From Gremmenia infestans (lineage: Eukaryota; Ascomycota; Leotiomycetes; Helotiales; Hamatocanthoscyphaceae), in contig JAFEVB010000002.1 of NCBI GenBank assembly GCA_032629725.1, positions 3,348,001-3,412,000 on the forward strand: a stretch of 64,000 bases of DNA. Direction: 5' to 3'. The position numbers and the translations under genes are program-made. The stretch's first letter is position 1. Each line of letters opens with the position of its first letter. This document shows positions 46,090 through 57,011 of the stretch, one piece after another. The notes beneath the pieces were generated by a model. It did no database searches and was not told where the DNA came from. It saw nothing but the letters and a program-made list of their open reading frames with translations.

Positions 46090-46218
46090 TCCCAAGACAT
46101 AGTCTAGGTACCCTCACCTCGAGCTCAACTACTGTCCTCACTCCACCTACATCTTGCCTGCCCCCTTTTCCCCTCACACCCCTCGCCGCCTGCGTCCTTG
46201 AAGAGTTTTGTAACTTTG

Positions 46219-46434
46219 CTAAAGGATACGGTGAGGCTCCTCTGCGGTCGTCACGGTCGGAGTCGCATCTTTAGCCTTACATCTGTCGCAATTTACGCGC
46301 CCAATGATACCCGTGGCCGTTAGATTGTCGCATTTTCCGGGGTCTGAACCAGCTTTTTGAGCCCGTTCGCAGGGGCTGGAACTATAGAGAGCTCTATGAC
46401 GGCACGTGTAGTGTAACGCTACTTCTGTGCACAC
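46219..46434 (-). pseudogene. Small Cys-rich fungal protein, start codon apparently lost (tentative)
   Basis: A 71-codon frame beginning C-T-E-V-A-L-H-Y-T-C-R-H and containing eight further spaced residues of Cys/His type (for example SSSPCERAQKAG, GKCDNL, RVNCDRCKAK). I recall similar short Cys-rich proteins of filamentous ascomycetes that begin MCTE(V/K). Here the codon before C-T-E is GTG, and no in-frame ATG lies between it and an upstream stop. Either the start was lost by an A-to-G change, an upstream exon supplies it, or the frame is chance. The spacing of Cys suggests a zinc-binding or disulfide-bonded peptide. Confidence is low. Confidence 0.35.
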
Positions 46435-46812
46435 TTCGGGAGATCGTAGAGGTGGTTCTGTTTGGAGTGTCTAGTCTTAATATTTTTTCGAGTTGGGTGT
46501 ATTGTAATGAGGAAGGGAGAAGCTGACATGCACCCACAGCGGAAAGTTTATACTTCTAGAGTACTCCTCTTGTTCCTTATAATCATCCATTTCTCGGAAT
46601 CATTTATCTTCCTGTGATTGCAATTTTTCACTTCCGAGTATGAAATTCAAGATCTCACCAATCACCAAGTCCAATAAAAAACGACCCAGCTCATGTATCG
46701 CTTGTCACAAACGAGAGAATAATATGTCATGTCCATCCTTAAAGAATAACCTTTGACTGCCCTTGACTGGAGAAACGGGGGGAAGCCTTTTTAAGCGGGT
46801 AGGTAAATAAAA

Positions 46813-46832
46813 ACCCCTGAGCGTAAGCGAGC
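46813..46832 (+). repeat. 20-bp direct repeat, right copy
   Basis: ACCCCTGAGCGTAAGCGAGC, one mismatch from the copy at 42997-43016, same orientation. Both are preceded by A-rich sequence. Confidence 0.75.
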
Positions 46833-47201
46833 TTCATTCTCATCCACAAGCCTCAGTTAAAATTGATGCTTCAACAAGCTCGGCGGGTAGAAAAAGCGGG
46901 ATTGAATATGATTTTGTGGCGACGAATAATGTAACTTTACCAAAAACGCAAAATATCTTTAACAATACCTTACCAAAAATGGACCCAGAAAATGCAAATT
47001 ATTGACCTACCTAGCTCGTTAGGTAGTTCTTGTGAAGGTTATGGACCCTGCCCGACCCCTCAATTAGCGCGTGAGCAATCTTTCACCGCCCCGCACCGTC
47101 AACGCCCGATACCGGTCGCCGTCATTATTTTGCCAGTCATCAAATTTCCCCTTCCTGTATTTGCAAAAGGAATATAACCTCACAAATCACATAGTCTATA
47201 G

Positions 47202-50200
47202 ATGAATATGTCCCAATTACCAGATCCCACCATCGACCTCGACTGGTCTGGATACGATGGCTCCATTCAATGGCATTTCAGCGAGAACGCAAAGAAGTAT
47301 CCCGATCGAACATGCGTGGTGGAGACCAAGTCCTCAGAAGGCCCCGAGAGGAGTTTCACCTACAAACAAATCTACGAAGCCTCAAATGTCTTAGCACACT
47401 ATCTCAGCGACGCAGGAATCACCAATGGAGATGTTGTTATGATTTGGGCGCATCGCTCCGTCGACTTGGTCATTAGTATTATGGGCACACTGGTACGGAA
47501 CCTGCTTCTGCTTCTGCTTCTGCTTCCCATTTTCCGAGTAATCCAGACACTGAACATTCTCTCTGATACCTAGGCTTCCGGTGCTACGTTCAGTGTTCTA
47601 GATCCAGCATATCCTCCAGCCAGACAGACGATTTACCTCGAGGTCGCCCAACCCCGCGCATTAGTCAATATTGCGCGAGCAACGGATGAGTCAGGGCAAT
47701 TGGCCACAACAGTCCGGACTTACATCGACGAAGAGCTTCACTTGAAGGCAGAAGTACCGTCGCTACGTCTTGGTAATGATGGGATACTGTCGGGGAGCGC
47801 AACGGGCAGCGCGGATGTATTTGCTCAGGTTAGGGCCAAGGCTTCCTCACCACCAGTGACGGAGGTTGGACCAGATAGCAATCCGACCCTATCTTTTACC
47901 TCTGGTAGCGAAGGAAGGCCTAAAGGAGTACTGGGTCGCCACTACAGTCTCACCAAATACTTTGGCTGGATGGCAGAGCGATTCCAGCTCAGTTCCGCAA
48001 GTCGGTTCACTCTTCTATCAGGCATTGCGCATGATCCTGTGCAAAGAGATATCTTCACGCCTCTTTTCCTTGGCGCACAATTGCTTGTACCTTCCAAGGA
48101 GGACATCCAGCATGAGAAGCTTGCGGAATGGATGGCTGAACACAAGCCAACGGTCACACATCTGACGCCAGCCATGGGCCAAATTCTCGTCGGTGGAGCT
48201 GTAGCGGAATTCCCTTCTCTGGACAGGGCATTCTTCGTTGGCGATATTCTTACAACCCGAGACTGTCGAAGCTTGCGGCGCCTCGCTACTAACGTCAACA
48301 TCGTTAATATGTATGGAACTACGGAGACACAACGCGCAGTGAGCTACTACGAAATCCCAAGCCGGGCGAAGGATTCCAAAGCTCTGGAAGACCTGAAGGA
48401 TACTATACCAGCTGGAAAGGGAATGAAGAACGTACAGCTCCTGGTTGTGAATCGAGAAGACAGGACCAAGATGTGCAAAGTCGGAGAAATTGGGGAAATT
48501 TACGTTCGTGCCGCTGGTCTCGCGGAAGGGTACAAGGGAGATCAGGCCATGAATGATCAGAAATTACTCATGAATTGGTTTGTGGACAACCAAAAGTGGG
48601 TAGAAGCCGACAAGAAAAATGACAAGGGCGAGGCATGGAGAAAATACTATAAAGGGCCTAGAGACAGACTCTATCGGACCGGCGACCTTGGTAGATACTT
48701 GGAGTCTGGTGATGTCGAATGCACAGGCCGCGCCGATGATCAAGTCAAAATCCGCGGTTTTCGAATCGAACTTAACGAGATCGACAGCAACTTAGGCCAG
48801 CATGCTTTGATTAGAGATTGCAAGACGCTCGTCCGCAGAGACAAAGATGAGGAACCCAAGCTAGTTAGCTATATTGTCCCAGAGATGAAGCAATGGCCCG
48901 AGTGGCTCAAAGTTCGAGGTCTAGAGGAAGTGGAAGATGAAGGTATTAACATTGGTCCCACCAAGTTCTATCCTAAGAGATTCAGGCGCATACAAACGGA
49001 AGTACGAGACCATCTAAAAACACGTTTGCCTGTTTACGCAGTACCAACCCTCTTCATTGTTCTCGACAAGCTTCCGCTCAATCCAAATGGAAAGGTTGAC
49101 AAGCCAAATCTCCCCTTCCCAGATATTATAGAGCAGACAGAAGAAGCTTCGGAAGAAGATGTCAAGAGGTGGGAGTCGCTGACACCAACTGAGCGGACTG
49201 TTGCAACCAAATGGGCGGACCTTCTTCGTGGCCTCAACCCCAAAACTGTTACGCCCGAGAACGACTTCTTTGATCTTGGTGGACATAGTATCCTAGCCCA
49301 ACAGATGCTACTTCACATTCGGCGAGAAACCGGAGCAAGTGTTTCCATAAATACACTTTACGAATACCCTAGTCTTGCTGGTTTCAGCGCACAAGTGGAT
49401 AAGCAGCTGAGCCCAACAGACGTAGCTAGTGGGGATAATGTGCCAGTAGAGGAGAAAGACCCGGCGTATGCCCTTTCGTTGGATGAACTTGTCGAGAAGT
49501 TACCGTCGACATACCAAACAGCAGATCCAGCCGAAATTAGAGAAAAGGCAAGGCCGACAATCTTCCTCACGGGTGCAACTGGATTTCTGGGCGCCTATAT
49601 CATCAAAGATGTATTAGAACGAACTAGTCGCGAAGTCCACTTGATTGCCCATGTACGAGGTGTCAAGGATTCAAAGGCAGCACTTGATCGCCTACGACAA
49701 TCCCTCCAGGGCTATGGTTTATGGCACGATGAATGGACTGAAAGACTGAGCTGCATAGTCGGTGATCTGTCAAAGCCACAGCTCGGTATTGAGCAGGACA
49801 TATGGGAGAAGCTAGCCCAGGAAGTTGACATAGTGATACACAACGGGGCCACTGTCCATTGGGTTAAGAGATATCAAGAGATGACGGCGTCAAATGTCAA
49901 CTCTACGATCGACGCTATGAGACTGTGCAATGAAGGCAAACCCAAACTCTTCACCTACGTTAGTTCGACAAGTGTACTCGACACTGATCACTATGTCAAA
50001 ATTTCGGATCACAATATCAGCACTGGCAGAAGCGCGCTCTCGGAAGAGGATGACATGCAGGGCAGCCGTCGTGGCCTTGGAACTGGGTACGGGCAGACTA
50101 AATGGGTATCCGAGCTGCTTGTCCGCGAGGCAGGAAAGAGAGGGCTTCGTGGCTCAGTTATTCGACCCGGATACATCTTGGGAGATTCGGAAACTGGCGT

Positions 50201-50825
50201 CTGTAATACCGATGACTTTTTGATTCGCATGCTAAAGGGATGCATCCAATTATCTTCCAGGCCGCGCATTATCAATACCGTAAACTCTGTTCCGGTTAAT
50301 CATGTTGCTCGTGTGGTGGTGGCTGCTGCTCTTAATGCTCTCGAGGGGGGAGTCCACGTGGTTCACGTCACAGGCCACCCGCGGTTACGCATGAACGAAT
50401 ACCTTTCGTGTCTGGAATATTATGGCTTTAAGGCCCCAGAGATCGATTATGATGCCTGGAAGGACGAGCTGGAGACGTATGTGTCAGCCGGTGGCCAAGA
50501 GAAGGATCAAGAACAACATGCTCTAATGCCGCTCTACCATTTCTGCGTTAACGATTTGCCAGCTACGACGCGAGCCCCAGAACTCGACGACCGGAACGCG
50601 GTCAAGATTTTGAAAGATGACGCCGAGAACTGGACTGGGGTTGATGAGAGTGCTGGCTACGGTATTAGCAGGGAGATCATGGGCAAGATCTTGAGTTATT
50701 TGACCGAGATTAAGTTCGTAAGCAAACCCTCCGCAAAGGGAAGGGCGCTGCCCGAACTCAACTTGAGTTCCGAACAACTGCAGGCGAACGGCGCTGTGGG
50801 AGGTCGTGGAGGTGCACCAAAGTAG
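47202..50825 (+). CDS. LYS2: L-2-aminoadipate reductase (Lys2)
   Basis: This NRPS-like enzyme of fungal lysine biosynthesis activates alpha-aminoadipate as adenylate, loads it on its own carrier domain and reduces it to the semialdehyde with NADPH. Exons 47202-47492 and 47574-50825 give 1180 residues. The adenylation domain (about 20-600) has LSFTSGSEGRPKGVLGRH, YGTTET and LYRTGDLGRY. The carrier domain has FFDLGGHSILAQQ, the Ser near 669 being the phosphopantetheine site. The reductase domain starts at PTIFLTGATGFLGAYI near 764 and has the catalytic pattern GYGQTKWVSE (Y-x-x-x-K). The 81-nt intron contains (CTTCTG)n repeats. Activation needs the phosphopantetheinyl transferase Lys5, not in this window. 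The carrier and reductase layout is that of Lys2, not of a secondary-metabolism synthetase. Confidence 0.96.
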
Positions 50826-51427
50826 ATTGATGAGTTTTTGTCAGGAGACATACAATCGGTTTGCATTTTCCCTTTTGCATTTGACGCGAGAAAATATGAT
50901 GTAACGATATTCGCTGGAGTAGTTTAAGGTCAAAAAAGCAAATCATGAAGATATTACGAACAAAGTACACCCCCTCCTTTTCCCGCTCGCTTGACAAAGG
51001 GACGAACAGGTCATCAAAGCACCATCATAGAAGGCCCTATATTCTTGGACTGTAGGATTTGCCTGAATATAAATTGCTTTGAAAGCAAGAATAACAACTA
51101 TTTTGCCGTGAAAATGGACAGGCGGTTGGCCCTTCGAAAGCAATAAGTGTTTGTTAGAATGCCCCATGGTCCCTTATAGACTAAGGCTTTGAGAGTGTCA
51201 ATAATCAAAAGATGGAATTTATCCTAGCATGCTATAAAAGAAGGAGAATGGTCCATTTTGAGTTGTGAAGTACAAATACTGGTACTTGGTACTCGAGCTC
51301 GAGGTACTGTACCTGGATTCTCCATTTTACGCGACCCCACGCCAAGGCTTCCTCGACGCGTCTCAGCCTTCTTGAATCAACACCAACTTGCTTTTGACCA
51401 CATCCACCTACAAAACAACCAAACAAC
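50826..51427. other. intergenic
   Basis: A 602-bp gap with the LYS2 3' UTR and the promoter of the J-protein gene. A small palindromic GTACTCGAGCTCGAGGTAC occurs around 51288-51306; no gene is supported. Confidence 0.5.
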
Positions 51428-52510
51428 ATGCCTCGAAGACACCGCAGGGCCCGTGAGGATAGGGATGCCGAAGATCTTACTGACGATGAAGAACAACCTC
51501 CTACCATTGAGCCTTACACTGTCCTTGGCATCGAGAAGTCAGCAACCGCAGATGAGGTCAAATCGGCGTATCGCAAGGCTGCGCTGAAGCACCACCCTGG
51601 TATGTTCACCTTGGAACACCTCTTATCTCTTTGCCCTGCGCGTATTTCATTATTTGAAAGCGAGGAGCATGCCAATTCCTCTAGAGGTCCGCCAGCTAAT
51701 TACTCGACAGACAAGGCTCCCGAGCACCGCAAAGACGAAGCGCACACGAATTTCCAAGAAGTCGCCTTTGCATACGCCGTCCTCTCCGATCCCGTCCGCC
51801 GCAAGCGCTACGATGTTACAGGCTCGACGTCCGAATCCGTTGATATGGATGATGGCTTCAGCTGGGCCGAGTTCTACTCTGAGCAGTTCCGCGATGTCAT
51901 TACCGCTGACTCGATCGAGGTGTTTTCACGGGGATACAAGGGCTCGGATGAGGAGAAGGGCGATCTATTGAATGCTTATACGAGGTTCAAGGGAAAGTGG
52001 AGTGGTATCTATGAGACTGTCATACTCAGTGATCCTTTGCAGGATGAGGAGAGGTTTAGGGGTATCATTGATGAGGCTATCAAGGAGGGGGAAGTAAAGG
52101 TCTATGCGTTGTACACAAATGAGACCGAGAAGCAGAAGGCGACGAGGATGCGGGCTGCCAATAGAGATGGGAAGGCTGCTATGGCGCATGCCAAGAAAAT
52201 CGGCGTCTACGACAAGCTATTCGGGAAGGGAGAAGATGGCGAGAGTGATGGGGAGAACGCTTTGGCTGCTATGATTCAGAAGAGACAAGTTGATCGAGGC
52301 TCGTTCTTGGACAATCTGGAAGCCAAGTATGCTGCTGAGAGTAGGAAACCACATGGAAAGAAAGGCAAGAAGAGAGTCAGTGACGAAGATGAGGATGAGG
52401 AAGATGGTGGAATGCCTTCGGAGGAAGCATTCCAGGCGGCGGCAGCTAAATTGAAGGGTGGAAAGAAAGAAGCTTCTGACGGTCGGAAATCAAAGCGCAC
52501 CAAGCGTTGA
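51428..52510 (+). CDS. DnaJ-domain protein, DNAJC9-type
   Basis: Exons 51428-51599 and 51711-52510 give 323 residues. After an acidic-basic leader, the J domain (about residues 28-95) starts EPYTVLGIEKSATADEVKSA. Its H-P-D tripeptide, needed to stimulate Hsp70 ATPase, is split by the 111-nt intron: HHP ends exon 1 and D begins with its last base. FQEVAFAYAVLSDPVRRKRY completes the domain. The middle (FSWAEFYSEQFRDVITADSI, then the GSDEEKGDLLNAYTRFKG block) is diagnostic of DNAJC9 relatives, in which it contacts histones H3-H4. The tail is acidic then Lys-rich (KKGKKRVSDEDEDEE, RKSKRTKR), suiting a nuclear histone co-chaperone that recruits Hsp70. Assignment by family pattern; the histone role is inferred from the human protein. 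Confidence 0.9.
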   Translation: MPRRHRRAREDRDAEDLTDDEEQPPTIEPYTVLGIEKSATADEVKSAYRKAALKHHPGMFTLEHLLSLCPARISLFESEEHANSSRGPPANYSTDKAPEHRKDEAHTNFQEVAFAYAVLSDPVRRKRYDVTGSTSESVDMDDGFSWAEFYSEQFRDVITADSIEVFSRGYKGSDEEKGDLLNAYTRFKGKWSGIYETVILSDPLQDEERFRGIIDEAIKEGEVKVYALYTNETEKQKATRMRAANRDGKAAMAHAKKIGVYDKLFGKGEDGESDGENALAAMIQKRQVDRGSFLDNLEAKYAAESRKPHGKKGKKRVSDEDEDEEDGGMPSEEAFQAAAAKLKGGKKEASDGRKSKRTKR

Positions 52511-52912
52511 AACCGGTTATTTCTGGACGTTTACTGCTTGGACTCAATTTCTACTTGTGTAGCATTATAAGGAGTTGATGGAGCCCGGGATGGGAATGGA
52601 TAATGCCTTATGAACATAACGTCTTGATAGGAATAAGATATAAAGACTCTTGAAATTCTCTGACTGTCCTATGTTCTATGCATTCCCTGAGGGCAAATAT
52701 AAAACCGACCAGCAATACCTCGAAATCTCCGAAAAACCGGGGTGTAACACGTGATCCAGTATATGGCTCGTGATGACGTTTTATCTCGCGATTCCAAACG
52801 CGTCCCGCGTCTCCTCACCAACATCAAACAAATAGCAACCTACCTAAGTAGCAACATCGCCAATTCAACCCCTCCTGGGTCTCTCATATACATAACCCCA
52901 ATTGACCATGCC
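52511..52912. other. intergenic, J-protein to STN1
   Basis: A 402-bp gap. The STN1 frame is open back to 52751, with an in-frame ATG at 52763, so a longer Stn1 N-terminus cannot be excluded; the 52913 ATG gives the N-terminus closest to the family. Confidence 0.5.
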
Positions 52913-53999
52913 ATGACATCCGGAACCTGCAATCCGCCAATCTACCCAGATTACTGCCACGAGCTGTCGCCGACAATCAAACGATGGTGCCCGTTACGCG
53001 CAACCGATATATATGCGCTGGACTGGTGGGAGATGTTTAATAACGGTAGTGACACCTTTTCCTTTTCTGCGCAATCTGCGTGGATCTTGTTATTGTTGTG
53101 GGTTCTAGGCTTATTATTGTTGCTTTGGTTTGATTCTAGGTCGACCTGTTTATCATCATGGTAATCATCCTGTGAAATGGGTGCGTGTTACTGGGGTTGT
53201 TGTTGCGGTGGATGAGTTTTATGGACGTAAGGTCGTTACGCTGGATGATAGTAGCGGGATGTGCATCGAGTGTACTTGTCCTGCTCCTGCGCCTCAAGCG
53301 GCGACATTGCTTGCGGATGCTGCCGCGCGTCCTACAGTCGTCGTCACGAGGAATAAAGCAGCTGCTGTTGCACAACAGACCGAGGGACCTACGGTCGCCA
53401 ACCCCAAAATACCATGGGATGATGTGGATGTAGGTGTTGTGGTTAAGATCAAAGGGGCCGTTAAGGATTTTAGGGAGGATGAGAGGCAGGTAGAGATTAT
53501 CAAGGTCGAGGTGCTGAGGAGTACGGACCAGGAGGTTAGGTGTTGGGATGAGGTGCTTGCGTTTCGTAGGGAGGTGCTCGGGGTGCCGTGGGTGGTTAGT
53601 GTGGAGATGGAGGAGAAGTATAAGAGGAGGGCTATGAGGGAGAAGAGGCATGAGAAGAAGGGCAAGATTGATGACGGGAAACGCCAGAAAAGCAGCACAG
53701 AAAAGTTGCGTGGAAAGCCTGATATGAGGCAGCAAAGGAGTGCGGCTGCTCAAGACGTTCGGGCTGATAGAATGCGGGAAGCGAGAACCGAGGAGCAAGG
53801 CGGAAAGCTTGAGAACAAGCACAAGAGGACGGTTGAAGGTGCGATTCATGAAGTCAGTGATGGACTTAGGAAGGAAAGGCATGACGAGAAAGCCAAACGC
53901 AGGAAGGAAAATGGCCTTGATCCTGCGAACAAAGCAAACTACCCTTCTTTGGCTGTCAGGAGAAGAGTTGCTGGGAAATACGATGCTTTGGGTATTTAG
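52913..53999 (+). CDS. STN1: Telomere-capping OB-fold protein Stn1
   Basis: Stn1 is the OB-fold subunit that, with Ten1, protects telomeric single-stranded DNA and regulates polymerase alpha. Exons 52913-53045 and 53140-53999 give 330 residues. The N-terminus has IYPDYCHELSPTIKRWCPLRATDIYAL, shown here in two motifs (YPDYCHELSPTIKRWC and ATDIYALDWW). The OB fold then begins GRPVYHHGNHPVKWVRVTGV with VVVAVDEFYGRKVVTLDDSS, the usual Stn1 strand pattern. After residue 175 the protein becomes highly charged and probably helical (KRRAMREKRHEKKGKIDD, KLENKHKRTVEGA, KERHDEKAKRRKENG). It lacks visible winged-helix domains, as in other short filamentous-fungal Stn1. The 94-nt intron (GTAGTG...TTCTAG) splits a Gly codon. 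Identification rests on the N-terminal OB region. Confidence 0.85.
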
Positions 54000-55493
54000 A
54001 CTGGTGCGATTATGTATATATTACACAATTACGGGGCTTTCGGCGTGAGGGTTTGGGCTGGCTTGGCTTGGGAATTGATACCACTTTCGTATTTTACATG
54101 CAGTTATTTCAAACATGTTGAAGAGGGACACTCGAATACTGAGTCTCGTCTCGTCTCGTCTCGTCTGGGTTTTATCCTATCCCTCTGCATGCCCATGCGT
54201 ACGTACATGTACCGTACCGTTATCCTGGAGATCCACATCCACCCACTTAGGTAGAGTGCAGTCTGTGGTGGGGCTTGCTTGCCAAGAGGGGCTGTGCGGG
54301 GAGTAAAAGTGAGTACGTCAGCGATAGCTGTTGAAGTGAACCTAAGTGTTTGATAAATACCTACAGTAGCCTTAGTCTAAGCCTTAGCTCCCTTCGAGCT
54401 GATTTCCTCAATTGTCCATGCAAAGTCGGAGAGGTTTATGTGGCCTACTGTACAGGTGTGAAGAGAGATCTTAGATGAGGAAGTGAGATAGATGGATGAA
54501 TGAATGAACAACAGACTGTATAGTCCTGAATAAATCGCCGAATAATACCCACCTAAGCTTGCCCTTCCCTTGCCTTGCGAGCTTGCTTTGCTCTGCTGCC
54601 CAAATCAAGGAATAAGCTCTCGGCAACTGGAAATCGTGGAAAACCAAAACCTCTAAATTCTTACTTATCGCTTGCTACCGTATTGGAAAGGAAAGGAGGG
54701 AAGGAAGGAAGGAACTCATCTTCCAAATAACTTTCCTGATTTTTTAATAAATCATCAACGGATCCGTCTACACCACAGATCAGATCGAATTGCTAGATTG
54801 CATTGCATGCATCACTTATCGTGACCTCTCTTCTCCCCTCTACCGAGCTACAGCAATTGGTGCGGGATAAACCAGGCGTTGTCTATTGTGGCGCAGCAGC
54901 TTTGATCTGAACTTTACCACAAGATCTACTCGTACTATACAGTCTATACCTCATCAGAAGACCGCCAGAAGACCGCCAGAAGACCGCCAAGATGGTATGT
55001 AAGTGAACCAATTCCCTTTCTGTTGCCCCTCCGAAGCCCGATCCACCATTTATTCGAGTCTTGTCTTTGTGTGCCGGCACCTACAAGTAATACAGCGACA
55101 TTTTCCATCCGCCATCCGGGTACTAGATTCTACAACACTCTACAACTCCAGCGCAACACAGCGCAACCCCCCAAGCTTTTCAACTTCTCGAGCTTCATCA
55201 ATCCCTACATCCTCTCCAATCTGTGCAGGCCATCGCATGTGCTTGACGCCGGCGATTTCACATTTACAGCAAGCTTCGATACACTCGCATTCCTTTGTTT
55301 CATACTCTTGAATTCCAGCACCAGCACATTCAGCCTAGAGCCGAGAGCCAAGAGCCAAGGAAACCTCTTTTGATTGTTAGGCTGACTTTCGGACTCTGTC
55401 TTTGATGATATAGCCGGACCTAGCTTTCGAAAAAACCTGCAACGCGCAGCATCTGGAATAAAAACTTCCACGATTTCAGGACCGAGAGACGAA
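54000..55493. other. intergenic upstream of the Ca2+/H+ exchanger
   Basis: About 1.5 kb with a (TCTCG)n repeat near 54144-54166, GGAA repeats near 54690-54710 and a triple 11-bp repeat at 54955-54987. An ATG at 54992 opens a four-codon frame, followed by GTAAGT at 54999 that could be the donor of a leader intron. No protein-coding gene is supported. Confidence 0.5.
54955..54987 (+). repeat. 3 x 11-bp tandem repeat (CAGAAGACCGC)
   Basis: Three perfect consecutive copies just before an ATG at 54992, in the probable leader or promoter of the exchanger gene. The copy number may vary between strains. Confidence 0.9.
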
Positions 55494-57011
55494 ATGCCAC
55501 CCCCTACGAATGGCGAGAGCAGCGAGCATACAGGGCTATTGAGCGGGACTCAGAATGGAGGAGATAGGCGCAAGAGTTCGGTGCGCGAGCTCTTTTTCAA
55601 CACGAAATATACACCCGGGATGGAGAGCGAGAATCACTTTGTGAGGGTTCCGGCTACTGCGATCAATATTAGCAAGATCACATTGTATAGCAACTATGTC
55701 AATATCCTCTTGGTATTCGTGCCGTTGGGGATAATTGCTGGCGCAATGGGTTGGAACCCAACGACTGTTTTCGTTCTCAATTTTTTTGCCATTGTTCCTC
55801 TGGCAGCTGTACTATCCTTTGCGACAGAGGAGATATCCGTGAAGCTCGGCCAGACCATGGGTGGACTTCTGAATGCTACCTTCGGCAATGCTGTTGAACT
55901 TATTGTATGTTGGAGCTCTCACCTGGCATCGTACTCTGCTAATGCATCTTACCCAGGTCAGCATCGTAGCATTGAAGAAGGGAGAAATCCGTATTGTCCA
56001 ATCTAGTATGCTGGGAAGTATTCTCTCGAATATTCTCCTAGTACTTGGATGCTGCTTTGTGGCCGGTGGTATCCACAACACCACAGCGGGTACATCAGAG
56101 GGTATTGAACAGGACTTCAATTCTACCGTCGCGTCTACCATGTCTTCCCTCATGGCCGTAGCTTCCGCTTCTTTGATCATCCCCGCTACAGTAAGTTGGG
56201 TCCTCTATCTATCCGAACAGGCGGCTAATTGCTGTTAAGCTTTACGCGGCTCTTTCAGGATCTAAATCCGACTCCATTAAGAATATCTTATTTGTTTCTC
56301 ATGGAACTGCGATTATCCTCCTGATTTTGTACATCCTCTACCTTGTCTTCCAGTTGCGAACGCACGCACGCCTGTTTGATGCCGAGAGTCCAGTAGATGG
56401 AGAAGAACCAGAAGAAGCCCAAATGGGTCCCTGGGCAGCCGCCGCTGTTTTGATTGTTACTACGATCCTAGTAGCTATCTGTGCCGAATACCTCGTCGAC
56501 TCGATCGATTCCATAGTTCAGACTGCCCACATCTCCAAGACCTTTATCGGTCTCATTCTGCTTCCCATAGTAGGAAACGCTGCAGAACATGTCACCGCTG
56601 TCGTTGTAGCCTTAAAGGACAAGATGGACCTGGCGATGGGAGTTGCGATTGGCAGTAGTATGCAAATCGCATTACTGGTTACCCCGTTCTTAGTCATCCT
56701 GGGTTGGATTATGGACATCCCTATGACACTTCATTTCGAGACTTTCGAAACCGTCGTCTTCTTCTTGAGTGTCCTGGTTGTTACCTATGTCATCCAGGAC
56801 GGAAAGAGCAATTATCTCGAGGGGGCTATGGTGAGTTGACCGCGTTCGGGTATAGGGTATATGCTAACCATCATATCATTAGTTATTGGGTCTTTACCTC
56901 ATCATTGCGCTCGCATTCCTAGTCTACCCGGATGACGCTACCGATAACGGAGATGCGATTCTCGACCCCCACATGGTGGTCCGCTCAGTAAAGGCTCTGG
57001 TGGGATACTGA
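55494..57011 (+). CDS. VCX1: Vacuolar Ca2+/H+ exchanger (CAX/Vcx1 family)
   Basis: This antiporter moves cytosolic Ca2+ into the vacuole in exchange for protons. Exons 55494-55904, 55957-56190, 56240-56830 and 56883-57011 give 454 residues, typical for the family. About eleven hydrophobic helices are visible. The two ion-binding repeats are LLNATFGNAVELIVSIVALK (rebuilt across intron 1) and LLPIVGNAAEHVTAVVVALK, each with the conserved G-N-A-x-E. An acidic loop (ESPVDGEEPEEAQ) separates the two halves at about residues 255-270, as in other CAX proteins. The N-terminal 50 residues are hydrophilic with a possible phosphorylation site (RRKSSVRELF). All introns are in phase 0. No disablement seen. 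Confidence 0.94.

Larger units (their letters stand above)
45779..47201. other. intergenic, relic region right edge and LYS2 promoter
   Basis: Contains an (AT)n run (about 46068-46089), a possible small Cys-rich frame on the minus strand (46219-46434) and the right copy of the 20-bp direct repeat. It also holds the LYS2 promoter. No other gene is supported. Confidence 0.5.

Noticed and set aside
47202..50825. Secondary-metabolism NRPS-like gene
   Set aside because: Domain order and motifs match Lys2 of primary lysine biosynthesis, and no tailoring cluster surrounds it.
51288..51306. Palindrome around XhoI/SacI-like CTCGAGCTCGAG
   Set aside because: A short palindrome in a promoter; too weak to call an element.
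53136..53882. 248-codon minus-strand frame over STN1
   Set aside because: Antisense shadow of the STN1 OB-fold exon.
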